A DNA stretch of 64,000 bases from Hydractinia symbiolongicarpus (Eukaryota; Cnidaria; Hydrozoa; Anthoathecata; Hydractiniidae), in the NCBI RefSeq assembly GCF_029227915.1, contig NC_079880.1:8211501-8275500 (forward strand), given 5' to 3'. Below are positions 1 through 12,134 of the stretch, piece by piece. Made by a program: the position numbers and the translations under genes. The notes beneath the pieces were generated by a model. It saw only the letters and a program-made list of their open reading frames with translations. It made no database searches and was not told the DNA's origin. The first letter of the stretch is position 1. Each line of letters begins with the position of its first letter.

Positions 1-55
1 TACTTGGAAAAGCAGTGCTCAAGGAACCTCTGTAATTCCACAAAATGCCTCTTAC

Positions 56-3000
56 CTTAATGTGAGAAACTCGATGTAATCTACAAAAATAAAATTACGC
101 AAAAAATCAAAAAAATTACAAACGAATAATAAAATAGATTCAGCTGCACTGCTAACGAGCAAAATCATTTTCTTAAGTACTTTTTAATTGGTAATACCTT
201 TAGTGGTGTTATTGATATATTTTTCACATCTTGCTAGATTTTTCTTCCAATTAAATCGTTCGGTGTTGATCAAAAGAACAGGCTTATCCGTACTTGCATT
301 ATCGTTGTAAAAATCATCAGACAATGGAACAAACCAAACATCTAAACCTATCCCGCATCTAAACACGAAAAAAGTTGTAAATAAATAGCAGGAATACGAA
401 AGTTTAAAATCCGAGTGCTGCGCTCTAAAAATATTAACATACTAGTCGTCAACACCTGAAACAATCCACGGGGTCGCCCGTCCTTTATATATCGTATTCT
501 GTGTTTCCGTAACAAAAAGACAAACAGACAGACGACGGCTATTATTACAGAGAATACTTACTTTAATCGCGGATCCCTTTTCAAAGTATTTAACATTGTT
601 GCGCCACCAAACGAATGTCCCATTATTAAAGGACACGCCACATCGATACGATCCTAAAGGTAAATTAAAACATGAAAAGTAAAAAAGAAAAAAGAGAACA
701 TTTAGTTTTAAACAACATAGCCAGGGCCGAGAAATTCGACAAGGAGATGACCAATGAACGCTACCTTTAATGTACACAAATCAAATTGTACAGTCATCAT
801 ATTTTGAATGGTTGAAGGATTGTTATTCAATACTTCAAGTGTGTCCAACGCAGCCATCATCTCCCGTGTTCTCTGTTCTAACTGAGGCATTAAACAAAAA
901 AACAAAAAATAATATATAGCAGTCAAGCAAGTCGATTTATAAACAATAATCCACATCTGCAACTAATGACACGAAATACTTTACTTAAACAACAGTTCGT
1001 TTACCTGCTCCCCTCCAAAAGAAACAACTTTTGTTCAATGTTATAACATTGACAAGTCTGCCATTAATATCATTTGGTCATTGTCATAACTCTCCCACAT
1101 TGACAAGCTTGCTATTAACATCATTTGGTCATTGTCATAACACTAACATCAGTTTCTTTACTACCAAAAGTCTCTAGCATTGATAAACTGCTATAGCTTC
1201 CTAACATTTACAAGTCTGGCACTAACATCATTTCGGTCATTGTCATAACTGTCTCACATTGAAAAGTCTGGCACTAACATCATTTGGTCATTGTCTAGCA
1301 CTAACATCAGTTTGTTCACTACCAAAAGTCTCTAGCATTGATAAACTGCTATAGCTTCCTAACATTTAGAAGTCTGACAACACATAAGCATACCTGTGTG
1401 TTTCGTAGCCGAAAGCGTTCCTTGTCACCATCATCAACAGTTGGTGTGACATAATATGGTACTTCAATCGTCTCATTATTACTCATAACATATGAACTTG
1501 TGCTTGATGTATCTCTAGATTTAAGTTTGTTTTTTATTATTTCATTTCCGTTATTAAACTTTTTTTTAATAAAATATTTATCTTAATATTTTCTGTATTT
1601 TTGTGCTTTACAGTAATTACGGATTAATTTACCCTCTATAGGCTTTTAAAAGGGCTTTGTTTCAGAAGTATCTTTCTATTAATATATCGCATTTAATTTC
1701 CCTAATATTCTGGGAACCACCACGTTACTATAATTTTATTCTCATGTTTTTTAAAATGGTTTTTCAATAAAATGAGCTGTACTTTAAATCCATAATCAAT
1801 TAATATTCTTCTTTCAAATAAACCCCCAAGTTTGACTAAGCTCCCTTTTCGGGTGTTAAGGCAAGTTGATTACGCTATCAGTATTATAGAAAAAATACTA
1901 AAAAATAAATTAATTTTGTCATTAAAAGTACTTTGTGTTTTACCTATGTTCCACAGCCGCCACGATAAAGCCTTCAGAAGCCAGTTGAGTACAAAATACC
2001 GAATACATTGCACGTTGACCACCAAGACCATGACTAAACAAAACAAGAGGAAAATTCGACTTCTTTTTTAGGTGGGAAAGATTTTGCATGCCCTGCCACG
2101 ACTCTTGATCAATAACAGGAACGTCTTCATAAGCATGCATCTTGATGTTTTCTATATAAAAAAGCTCAAAAATTTGTTCCCATTTACTACAACGACTCTG
2201 TTTTGTATATTCGCCAAACACTAAAGCAGTTCACATTATAAAACTACACTGCAAAATCTTCTTTAGGGAATTTTTGAGTAAAAGAAATTAATTTTAAGGG
2301 CATATTCACAAGATTCCCTGTATGCCATCTTATCACGACCCTACACTTTAGAAAAATATCTACTATTGCCCCTGCTTATTCGACCTTCATTTCCTACAAT
2401 TAAGCACAAAAAAGTAAACATAACAATGTATAGGTTCTGTAAACAAACCTGTTGAATATACTGGACAGCATGAGATGAATAGCTGGCACCAAAGTTTGTG
2501 TAAATAAGAAAGATCTTGACCATTTAGAAAGGATTAAAAAAAGTTGAGGGTTATGCAGAATCAGGAAGCAATCCAGGAAGCAATCCAATTATTAGAAAGA
2601 TAATTTTTATAGAAGTACTTTAGCGTAAGAAATAAAATTGATTGGGAGACCTAGAAAGTCTAAAGTTTTCATAGTTTCTAAGCAAAGCCCGAATGTAGAT
2701 GCGACAGATTTGACAGTAGAGGTAAAGAGAAATTGGAATTTAGAACTAAAACAGTCTAGATCAGATTGGAAAGTCATTAATATCCGCTGTCCAACACATA
2801 ATTTAGTTGCACACAATTTTTGCTATAGCTTCCCATTTTTCTTTCATTTTTATTCACACAAAATTAGTAAATATGAACAACTGTTGAAGAAGCATCGATT
2901 CATTACAGGAATATGATGTTTTCTGTACATAGAACTTAGCATCCAAAGTTCTGCAAAGATGTGAAAAATGATTATAACAAAGTAAATTGGCAAGATAAGA

Positions 3001-3354
3001 GCATTTTAACATGTGTACAAGGCTTCGTTTTTACTGTTTATCCATCATTCATGCAGAAAAATTCTACTTACTAGTAAGCAAATGTGATAGCCAACCAAAC
3101 CAGCGTGGACTAATGTTAAGATGCTTCATAAATGCATAAGCGTAAATTTTTTGATTTGGTTCTGGCGTCCATGTTGCTTGCTTGTATTGTGAGACATCAA
3201 CATTAGCACAGGGATAAAACAAACGGAAGAACGAACCCAACTCAGCATGACAAACAGAATATGGATCATGAAAGTCTTTTGGTATGCTTTTGTCCTTAGT
3301 CATAATATCAACACAACCAACATTGTATGGACCAGTACAGTTCGGTATTGGCAT
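56..3354 (-). CDS. PAFAH2: PAF-acetylhydrolase (PAFAH2/PLA2G7-like serine lipase), 3' end outside window
   Basis: Calcium-independent phospholipase A2 of the alpha/beta-hydrolase fold; the family removes the short or oxidised sn-2 acyl chain of platelet-activating factor and damaged phospholipids. Exons read on the minus strand: 3354-3072, 2151-1944, 1514-1394, 881-765, 653-562 and 358-198. Each has GT-AG borders and the frame stays open through about 327 codons. A 25-nt exon at 80-56 is tentative. Family landmarks in order: [11 protein letters not shown] near the N-terminus, [22 protein letters not shown] (oxyanion strand), [10 protein letters not shown], the nucleophile elbow GHSFGG (exon 653-562) and the acid-bearing GLDVWFVPL (exon 358-198). 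The catalytic His segment is not in the window. The start ATG at 3354 has no signal peptide behind it, which favours the intracellular PAFAH2 type over secreted PLA2G7. The symbol is by family similarity; orthology is not proven. Confidence 0.9.
1019..1385. repeat. Degenerate tandem repeat inside a PAFAH intron
   Basis: Units carrying 'catttggtcattgtcataac' alternate with 'acattgacaagtctggc' and 'ctctagcattgataaactgc'. They recur several times at roughly 60-150 base spacing, with block order partly duplicated (1141-1230 resembles 1300-1380). The array fills most of the intron between the exons at 1394 and 881. It has no coding potential. Confidence 0.75.
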
Positions 3355-5359
3355 TTCAATTTGTTGGTTCTACTTGTCAGAAAAGTGATAAATAGTTCAC
3401 AAAAACTGTTTTTGATGCAAGGCTATATATTTATTAGACAAGATCACACAATTTACATTCGCGAAATTCTAGTTTACAGTGCGAAGTTTAAGAAACAAGA
3501 GGCTGAAAGTGGCAAGGACGTAAAAGAAACAGTGCAATCTTGATGGTAGTATAGAAAACAAGAAAGGTTTTCGAAGTTATTAAAAAAAGAGAAAATTTTC
3601 CTTCAGTAGATAAGACGTAATAAATAAATTTATGAAAAGAAGAATAAAAAGAAGGAAAGAAAGAAAGCTTATTAGAAGTAAAAAAGAGAAGATACATGTA
3701 GCATGAGAAAGTAGCATGAGTGTAAAAAAGCTTAAAATGATTAAAAAAATTAAGAAACATTTCAGGCTTAAATAAATGATTTTTTTACGAAACATTAAAC
3801 CTGCCTTACAAAACCAGTTTCTAAAAAAGTATGTGTATAAGCTTTTATATGTTAAAAAAGTCTATTCTTTCATTTGCTCGCATTCTCGTTCTTGTGTTCA
3901 TTTATTTATTGATTGATTCATTAAACTATATCTTTTTCGTCCACATTTTACCATTTTTTGGTATCCGTAATAATGAAATTAGCAGGTATGTCAGATAAAG
4001 TTAACCTGACACTAAATCAAATGTTTAATAATTTTAATATGTTTTTAATACTTTTAACAGAAAAAAGATGAAAATGCGTTGCTAGGGATTTGTTATTCTA
4101 AAAACAAAGTCTTCAGTAATATAGATAAAACAATCAATTTTTATTTAAAACAATCATCGTGGTAGACACCCAACAAGTATATATGCAAAAGGGTATTTTA
4201 TCACATTCTACACAAAAGCTAATAGATAAATTATGTCGACCTGAGTCAATCATGTTCATCTATTGTTTTTACAATAAAATAAATCAACTAATCCTAAATC
4301 ACAAATTTAACATTTTAAGATTTTTAGAAGTTATTGTACGATGTAAAAAGAAACTTTGGTAGGCACTGGCAGGAAGATGGGTAGATTTTACATGGAATCT
4401 AACCAGTAACAAATCTGATACCAGATTAAGTGGTAACATAATGAAATGTGGAAAATTTGAACTAGCAACTTAAACAAACGCTACAAATATTAATGCCGTA
4501 TAATATTATCTTATTGTGTATTTAAATTGTAATTAACATTGTCCAATACATCAGATGAGGTTGAAAATATCAGGACGTTACAATTTGGTAATTTGGTAAC
4601 AAAAATCTGAATAAAACAATCTAAAAACATGATATGGGCCAAATGATTTCCACTTTAATAGTTTCAAGCCCGATTAGGCTGAGGATTAACAAATGATACA
4701 TAAAGGCCGCTTAAAGTGGGTTTATTTGTAAAAAGGGAAGCAAAAACAATAAGACACTTTACCTGGTTGAAAGAGTCACAAAAAACCCTATTGTTTTTGC
4801 CTGTGGTGCAAATATTTCTTAATGCATAAAAAAAGATTATATCTAGTGATTAAAAAACGATGCACTCATTCTTTGGTAAAAAAGCAAAATTTTCAAAGCC
4901 TATAGTTTCTTTCTGTTTTGTTTCAAGAACATAAAAGTCAAATTCTAAGAGGTTAAATAAAGTTCTCTACGTCTAAGTATTACGTTCCTTGAGTTTATCC
5001 TAAATCAGCAAGGAAATAATACGTTACTTATACATTAGCTTACTAACTTACTTGAAATTTAATCCTTCAAAGCCTGGGTTTGTAACAGCTCTCTAACTTT
5101 TAAATAAAAAAGTTGCTTATTGATAAAAAAGGGTTGGCAACTGTAAGCACATGTTTTTAAAATAAAACCCCTTTCAACTATCAAATATCGAGTTACTTGG
5201 AAAAAAACGTTTTTTAATGATTTTTAAGAGGTTAATTAAATCTTAAACGAAATGAAAATAAAACTTTAAAAACTAATTAAGCCAAAGTCATAATTATGAA
5301 TTACAAGTCTAAAAAATGATTTAGTTTAAGGAAGGAAATTTTAACATAAAAAAAATATA
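3355..5359. other. Intergenic spacer, no gene seen
   Basis: This lies between the PAFAH start codon and the WDR24 stop; both genes are on the minus strand. It is A/T-rich with purine-rich low complexity near 3590-3760 (AAG/GAAA runs). The open frames are short and show no family resemblance. It should hold the PAFAH promoter and the WDR24 3' UTR, but I see no diagnostic element. Confidence 0.6.
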
Positions 5360-7639
5360 TTACGAATATTCACACTTATGGCCACAACCAGATGGGCAGT
5401 ACTTTTTAGATTCAAACCATTCCTTTAAATGTAGGAGGTGACCACCATGGCCACATCCCTGACACCATACATACAAACCTTTGACAGGTATATGACATAC
5501 CGAACACACCTGTGCAATTTGTCGACATAGGTGACAGTACCAGCCTGGAGGTGTTCCAGACATGACCTTATTACAGTTCCCACATTGCATGTGAATGGTT
5601 GTTGAGTTTTGATTTAAAGAATTTACTGGTGGTGGTGCATGGTTTATCACTTCAGTGGCTATATTAAACAGATGCAAACGATAAAGGATTTCTAAATACC
5701 CACTAAACCATTCTTCTTGTATAGAGAATTCAATCATACATCTTCCAGCGTCTTGTAACGACAATAAAACTGTTACACAAGTCTGCAAATCACCTTGTTC
5801 AGCATAATAAAACAGCATTTGTTTAACTAAGTCTTCATAATCCCAGCGTGGTAAGTACAATCCAGATGGTTTTAAGGTTCCAGTATTTGCCTTATTGTTT
5901 CTGTCTTGATCGACAGCTTCGTCTGACTGACTAACTGCTTTTTCACCAAAGGAATGTCTAAGTTGAAAAGCTTCAGTTGGTAGAGGCCCCAGCTCTCCAT
6001 CATCATTACCTATTTCGCCAGTAAAATATTGTGCATTACCATCATCATAAACAGCATCAAGTTCGGGCTCCAGGGCCATGTCATTATATTGATTGCTAGA
6101 CATCATTCCACTAGGAGCATGTATCCCAGTTGAGTCATTGTCATCAGAGCTTCCTGAACCATTCATCCATATATTTTCGCTAAAACTTTCTGGAGTATCA
6201 AGTTTCCTTGCCAAAATGTCATTGGACAATAATTGACTAGATAATGCTGGACTTGGCATTGGAAATACAGAATCTTGCTGTATTTTTTCTTCGTTTAAGT
6301 ATAATTGTTTTAAAATTAACCATGTTTGAGATTTACCGCTTAAGTTTATCTTCTCTGCAACCTGAGCGTTGTGGTCACATAATGCAGGGAAAGGCTTTCC
6401 GTAAAACTTATACTGTTTTGCCAAGATTTCAATATAAGTTTCTTCTATAACACATCCAATATCATGAAAATTTAAAGTACTATTATTTGGTTTAAATTCA
6501 TCTGTATGAGTGACAGATTTTTTGGTACCTTGATACATAGTTTGAGGAGTTCCAACAAGCTTGCTTAGTTTCTGGGATGATAATTTTTTTTTTGGAAATG
6601 CATGCCCAATAATACCAGAAGGAGATAAACTTAGAGCCACAGGTGGGGCGTGTTCTGCAGGCCTCTCAGCATTGTTAATTACATGGTGGTAGAGTGTCTT
6701 ATCCTTAGAACATGATAATATCCTGTCAGAATCTTTTAACCATACAATATCAGTGGCAACATCATGGTGCTCTTGAAATGCAGCAAATGGAACAAATGGA
6801 CGTCTAATATCCCATATTGTCACATTATTATCCAACAAAAGAGCACAGCTTGCAATGTGGTATTTCATGCCTGGTCGCCATTTAATACGAGCAACAGGAG
6901 CTATTGTCTGAATAATATGAGTGGGTTGAGTTTTTAGTTGAGTATCCCAAATCTTAATTGTTTTATCTCTGCCACCCGTACTCAGCCAATATTTGTCTTC
7001 TGGATGCCAATCCAATGTAAATACTGGTCCACTGTGTGCAGTAAACTGATTATAATAATGATCTGGTTTTCTTATGTCCCATAGTTGTATGTTGCCGCTC
7101 TCGCACACAGCACAAAAAATATTTTTTTCTAAGGGATGAAACTGAACATCCCATATGTTTTCACTCCTGCCACTAAATGTGGCATAAACATCTTTCCGGC
7201 GAATATCAAAACAATGCATATTACCATCTTGTGAACAACTCATTAATAAATTAGGATCTGACGGGTGAAAGCATATGTTGTGCACATATCGATTGTGTTG
7301 CTGGAATAAATGGTCTTGTTTAGATTCATTAATTTTGTTCAGATCCCACAATATAACAGCCCCATTACCAGATGCCGAAGCAATAATGTTCTCCTCTATT
7401 GGATGAAATTGAACATCTGTAATACTATAATTTAACTTCTTAGGGCCAACCACAAGATTACCACGTTCTGTAAATTTCCTTTCATCAATGCTATACACTT
7501 TGAGCAAGTGTCTGCCACCAACAACACATTTAGAGCCATCTTTATTTGTTGTAATGGCTTTTGGTGCAGACACAAGATTTTGGCAAAATGTTGTTGATGG
7601 CACTGGGAGAAAAACAGGTCGTTCTTGATTTCTATTCAT
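5360..7639 (-). CDS. WDR24: GATOR2 complex subunit WDR24
   Basis: WDR24 is a subunit of GATOR2, which sits at the lysosome and counters GATOR1 so that amino acids can activate TORC1. The single uninterrupted frame gives 759 residues, close to the length of human WDR24. Residues about 30-330 form WD40 repeats with repeated WD/FD endings (ILWDL, CFDIR, LWDIR, IWDTQ, IWDIR). A long acidic and serine-rich linker follows. Residues about 686-759 are a cysteine/histidine-rich RING-type module with CGNC, WYCHLC, CSVC, CQGCGHGGHL and the family-typical ending CPSGCGHKCEYS. I chose ATG 7639; the frame is open for a few codons upstream but without an earlier ATG. A pyrimidine-rich AG lies 8 bases before the ATG. 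It is the only large gene here without introns. Confidence 0.95.
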   Translation of the reverse strand: MNRNQERPVFLPVPSTTFCQNLVSAPKAITTNKDGSKCVVGGRHLLKVYSIDERKFTERGNLVVGPKKLNYSITDVQFHPIEENIIASASGNGAVILWDLNKINESKQDHLFQQHNRYVHNICFHPSDPNLLMSCSQDGNMHCFDIRRKDVYATFSGRSENIWDVQFHPLEKNIFCAVCESGNIQLWDIRKPDHYYNQFTAHSGPVFTLDWHPEDKYWLSTGGRDKTIKIWDTQLKTQPTHIIQTIAPVARIKWRPGMKYHIASCALLLDNNVTIWDIRRPFVPFAAFQEHHDVATDIVWLKDSDRILSCSKDKTLYHHVINNAERPAEHAPPVALSLSPSGIIGHAFPKKKLSSQKLSKLVGTPQTMYQGTKKSVTHTDEFKPNNSTLNFHDIGCVIEETYIEILAKQYKFYGKPFPALCDHNAQVAEKINLSGKSQTWLILKQLYLNEEKIQQDSVFPMPSPALSSQLLSNDILARKLDTPESFSENIWMNGSGSSDDNDSTGIHAPSGMMSSNQYNDMALEPELDAVYDDGNAQYFTGEIGNDDGELGPLPTEAFQLRHSFGEKAVSQSDEAVDQDRNNKANTGTLKPSGLYLPRWDYEDLVKQMLFYYAEQGDLQTCVTVLLSLQDAGRCMIEFSIQEEWFSGYLEILYRLHLFNIATEVINHAPPPVNSLNQNSTTIHMQCGNCNKVMSGTPPGWYCHLCRQIAQVCSVCHIPVKGLYVWCQGCGHGGHLLHLKEWFESKKYCPSGCGHKCEYS

Positions 7640-7646
7640 TATCAAA

Positions 7647-7661
7647 CTAAAAAATAAAATA
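7647..7661 (-). promoter_or_regulatory. Splice-acceptor-like tract just upstream of the WDR24 ATG
   Basis: On the minus strand a T-rich run ending in 'tttttag' is followed after 7 bases by the WDR24 start codon. This fits the acceptor of a 5'-UTR intron or a trans-spliced leader site. The sequence cannot tell which, and it may be chance in AT-rich DNA. Confidence 0.35.
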
Positions 7662-7939
7662 ACTTGATTAGTAGTTTTAGCTCTTTGGAATCAAAAATAG
7701 GGTAAAAGATAAGGGGGTAATTAAAGTAATGGTTTAGTTACAGGAATTTTTATAAAAAAATAGCCAATAGACAGAGTATACAAAAACACAATGGCACACC
7801 AGAGGTTAAGCCCATATACAGTATTAGGGAAATTGGGTAGGTAATGCTGGTGTATACTTAATGTATACATTCCAAACACAGGAATCACATTGATAACAAT
7901 GTTTCAAACACTGGCTTATTCGGAATAATAATAATAGCA

Positions 7940-9182
7940 TTACCGTATTTTCCGGTATATAAACCGCACATAACACACCGCGTATAACCCGCAGCTCAGC
8001 TTTTTTAGGGAGTTACAAACCAGATGCTACCAGATAGCCTGCACCTTCGTATAACCCGCATAAAATTTCAATCGGCGATTTTCCTTACCAGCACCTTTGT
8101 ATAACCCGCATTGTGTTTATTTTTACTTACCAGAATCGATTTTATAAACATGCTCGTGTGGTTGTTTTTTTTCGTTTGTTTTTTAGTTCTGCGTCATTTT
8201 TATTTTCATGCTGGAGACAAGTGGGGAACGTTTAAACTCGTGAACCTCAAACACGAGAGCCGAGTGTCTGAACTAGCGACTCACTCAGTCTACACTTCCT
8301 TATCTCCGACTGCCGTAAATAATATTAAACAACATAATAAGTATCACGGATTGTCTGTAACAGCGATGTACGGAACGTTCTTTTCTAATGTTTATAAAAT
8401 TTTGTTATCCATTTATATCGCAGCAATCACAATGTGCATGATAAAATAAATTGCAGCAATGGGGAGGAGATAGTTGTTGTTTTTTATACTTTCAATGGTG
8501 ACCTGTTGCTTGAAGGTATGGAAGATATATAAAGAAAATTATCATTTATACATTTAATTTTACCATTTTTCAATATTTTTACCAGGAATTATTAATGAAG
8601 GCCTGTGCACTAGGTTGTGAAATAGTACATGTTAATAAAACTTAAAGATGATACCTGCTATACTGCTCTATTACCAGAAGCAAATCATTTCAATGTGCTC
8701 AATGTGATTGCAAAGATAGAAGCAGATTAAAATTACATTCAACACAAAAGAAAAAATGAACTCCAGAATTGTGTTTTAGAGAGAGCTCCTAATAGTAGCA
8801 CTTGCAAGCAATAGAAATGTAAAGCAATTTCACTGTGTGAGAAAAATTAAATCACGTAGGTGAAGTAAGGTTACTACGTATCGGATAGCACATGTAGTTT
8901 TATTATTCTTTTGTGTTCCCTACTTTCTTCTCAGACCATCACATATACTATTGCTTCGTTTCATTCTGCATAATTTTATAAGGTTGTTTTAGTACTACAA
9001 ATAATCAAAAGATTCTGTTAAAAGAAAGAAAACCTTGGCTTGCTTGCACCTGTAAAAGTATAAACTTTAAATTTAACAATAAATGATTGAAAAAATAAAA
9101 CTTACCATATAACCCGCACCAACAGTGGAAGTCGTAAAGATCAACACAAAACCCGCAGGTGATATACCGGAAAATACGGTAA
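7940..9182. mobile_element. Non-autonomous DNA transposon with 21-bp terminal inverted repeats
   Basis: The left end at about 7940-7960 reads 'accgtattttccggtatat' and the right end at 9162-9182 is its exact reverse complement, giving an element of about 1.24 kb. Both subterminal zones carry copies of 'ataacccgca' (near 7983, 8052, 8102 and 9111, with a weaker one near 9150), spaced about 50-70 bases apart within the left zone. The interior has a 112-codon frame (8111-8449) with no recognisable transposase. I could not fix a target-site duplication. Confidence 0.75.
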
Positions 9183-11565
9183 ATATGAATGCAAATATAT
9201 ATTGCAGTACCTTCCCAAGTGCTTTTTTTCAGATTTTAAGTACCACAGTACTGGAATCAGGACACCTAACATCGTGAATCGTGTATCGATTCGCAATGCT
9301 GTCGCGATAGTAAAATTTTTTAGCATCGCGAAAGCCGCGGTCTCTCGTAGGGTCGACTTTCACAATGCACCATGATTTTCCCGTTTCACATCGCGACCAT
9401 TATGATACATCTTTAAACATTATAAAAACACCTAATTAATGTCATGAGCAGCCCTAATTTTCACGAAAACAAAGAAAATAATAATAATAATAATAACATT
9501 TTTAATAAGAAAAAAAAATTAAAAACCAAACAATTTCTTATCCCATCTCGTGAAAAAAATATTATTATTGTCGTAACAGCCTTCTACCTTCCTTATACTT
9601 GCAAATGGGTACTTGAGACAAACTATTAAAAAGGTTGAGAGGAAAATCAGGAACTGAAATAATAAGAAGAGCGACTGAGAGGGTGCAGAAAATGAGCTAC
9701 AGTGTGTATGTCATATATATACCAGAAACAAGTAACATACTTCGTTGGATATTAAAAGATATTAAAAAAAACCAGTGTTTCAATCTAAAAACATGCTACA
9801 TATTATACTGTTGCATCCGAAAGACATAATATGTCTGAGAGTCAATGTAATATTGTCTACGAAATCCTGTGAAAGGATTGTGATGCTTTTTATGTTATTA
9901 AAACAAAACGAATGCTCAAACAAGCACAAGATCATAAATGAGCCAATTAGCTGAAAGAATGATCTTATTATTGATTGGGACAATAAAAAGATCATAGACT
10001 AAGAGTCCGGTTGCACAGCCAGAAATGTGAAAAAACGTTAAATAGTATAGACAGAAATACTGATATGAAAAGTATTTCCTATTAACTTCCAGAAATATGG
10101 TTACCCGCACTTCGGAAAGTGAATATTCAGAACAAAGTGCAAAATAATTCAAGGCAAATGTAACAAAAAATTTCTTAAAAAAGGAACATAACATAAAGCA
10201 AATTCTTAGAAAAAAAAAGATTTTAATCTATCATTGCATTCATCTAGGTTCGTAAAAAAAAATTACTATAATTGCAGTGATTTGACTGGTTGAGTTTGAA
10301 CCTCTAAATATATCCTCAAAAATATATCTAAACTATAACGAAAGAAATTCTTAAAAAAAATTTTTTTCTTCAAGCAGTTAAAAAGCAATTAAAAATTAGA
10401 TAAATTATTAGATACAATTTTTTTTATTAGATGTAATTTTTTGGAATTTTTTTGAAAAAAATAATTTCAAAAACGTATAAAGATGGTTTCAAATAAAATA
10501 TTATATCAATTGAAATGATTATTTTTGAAACGATCGTTTTCTGTTTGAATAGTTGAAAAATTCAAATCACGCTACGTGATTGGTTTATATATAAAGAATC
10601 CATTCACAACTTACGACAAGAGAATGATACAAAGAGAATGATACAATTCTATTCATTCTTTCTGCTCGATTAGTTAAAAAACTACATGATTGGTTTATAT
10701 TTTTATTTTTTCCTTGATCTGATTTGATGTTCCAAAACCCATTGACAGCAATTGATGTTGTGTAAACTGCACATGCGTCATAACTTTGTACACATGCACA
10801 AAAATTCTGTATAAAGGCTGCCTATAATAATAATTTATAAAAAATATATAATATAAAAAATGAGAAGTATTTGTTCCGTAATTTCGAACAAATGCTAAGC
10901 TCGACAAAAAAATTCAATGTCGCCCAATCACTGTGCCATTTTAAATATAGGCTTCATGTTTTGTAATATTAAGAAGGCTTAGATTTTGCCTAAATTGACT
11001 CAAGCTAATAAACATGTGTCTTCTGACAAAAACTGTGATAAATATAAATCAGAACATGAGGCCTGAGAACCAAAAACTCTAAAATGACTAAAACTTATAG
11101 TTGTATAAAAGCACAAAAAACTCCTTGTATCATGTATGGTTAAAAACTTTCCTGTTTTTGCATCGTATGTTTTGGGTTGCTAAAACATAAAAATATTATT
11201 TCGTGACAATACAAAACAGTACGTTAAGACTGAAAGCCGACATTGAGAACAAGGTGTTATGTAGAGTGAGAATGCTTGATGTGTATATAAAAAGTGTGTA
11301 AGCATCAATTGCTGAAACCCGCAAAATTTTACTGACTTGAGTTACTGAACTCCTTCAGTGTTCTAATAAGTGCAGAAAGGCTTAAAATGCGGGATTATAC
11401 TTTATGTAAGGGTGGATTTCCATTAAAACTTTTTTTACGCTCAGCCAATATTTCTAAGACAGTAAATCCATATGAGCATGTGCAGTTGTTATTCAAACCA
11501 GTGATTGCATCATTGTACAGCATGCAATTGGGGCAGAAAAAGTAAAAACAGATTCTACTTGCGTA
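9183..11565. other. Intergenic, nothing recognised
   Basis: AT-rich DNA with poly-A and poly-T tracts (for example 10200-10470). Small frames are scattered and none shows family similarity. The sequence 'gattggtttatat' occurs twice (10578 and 10688), a weak local duplication. Confidence 0.5.
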
Positions 11566-11593
11566 CTAATAATAATAATAATAATAATAATAA
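11566..11593. repeat. (AAT)n microsatellite
   Basis: Nine or so uninterrupted 'aat' units. Confidence 0.9.
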
Positions 11594-11800
11594 ATATTTA
11601 AAGTGGCTAGCCCAGAAAATCACAAAAACCTATAGTTAGTGGATTGTTTCCACTGGGGGCAACTAGAACAAAAAAGAAACAAAAAATGATAAACCTTAGA
11701 CTGCCTCAGCTCAATCAAACATAGTAACATTTATAATCTGTGAAAATTGAAAAGAAAAAGAATAAAAAACAAAAATTAAAAAGTTAAAAAGTGATCTCCA

Positions 11801-12094
11801 TTAGAATTTGCCAAATACATTAGAGATGGAAGTCTTAAACGAAAGCAGACTTCCATCACAGGTCACTTGGTCTGGAAGATTATTCCACACTTTTGCAGCT
11901 CTAAATGGGAAGGCTTTTTTGCCAAATTCCGTGTTGACCAAGGGAAGTGTGAACCTGTTTTTTGAAGCTCCTCTTGTTTGATGATTATGACAGTTTTTTG
12001 TCAAAAGGAATTTTGAGCGCATGTAATCAGGAGCAATGTGATTCATGGCTTTGAAAAATAATATGGCATCGTTTTTGATGAGTAAATTATTCAT
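11801..12094 (-). pseudogene. Non-LTR retrotransposon reverse-transcriptase C-terminus (CR1/Jockey-like), truncated
   Basis: The 97-codon frame has the typical end of the LINE pol protein: ILFFKAMNHIAPDYM, then a TRGASKNRFTLPLVNTEFGK stretch, then FRAAKVWNNLPDQV shortly before the stop. Only this distal part is present; the reverse-transcriptase palm and the endonuclease are missing, which is the usual outcome of 5'-truncated insertion. A (GAAA)n run at 12116-12134 lies beyond the truncated side. CR1 versus Jockey placement is by eye. Confidence 0.75.
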
Positions 12095-12134
12095 TGAATA
12101 TTCCCTCTCTTTCCCAAGAAAGAAAGAAAGAAAG

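Noticed and set aside
442-777. Minus-strand frame containing IKGSVHW as the PAFAH catalytic-His segment
   Set aside because: It spans a PAFAH intron between exons 881-765 and 653-562, before the nucleophile exon, so the order is wrong. The resemblance is chance.
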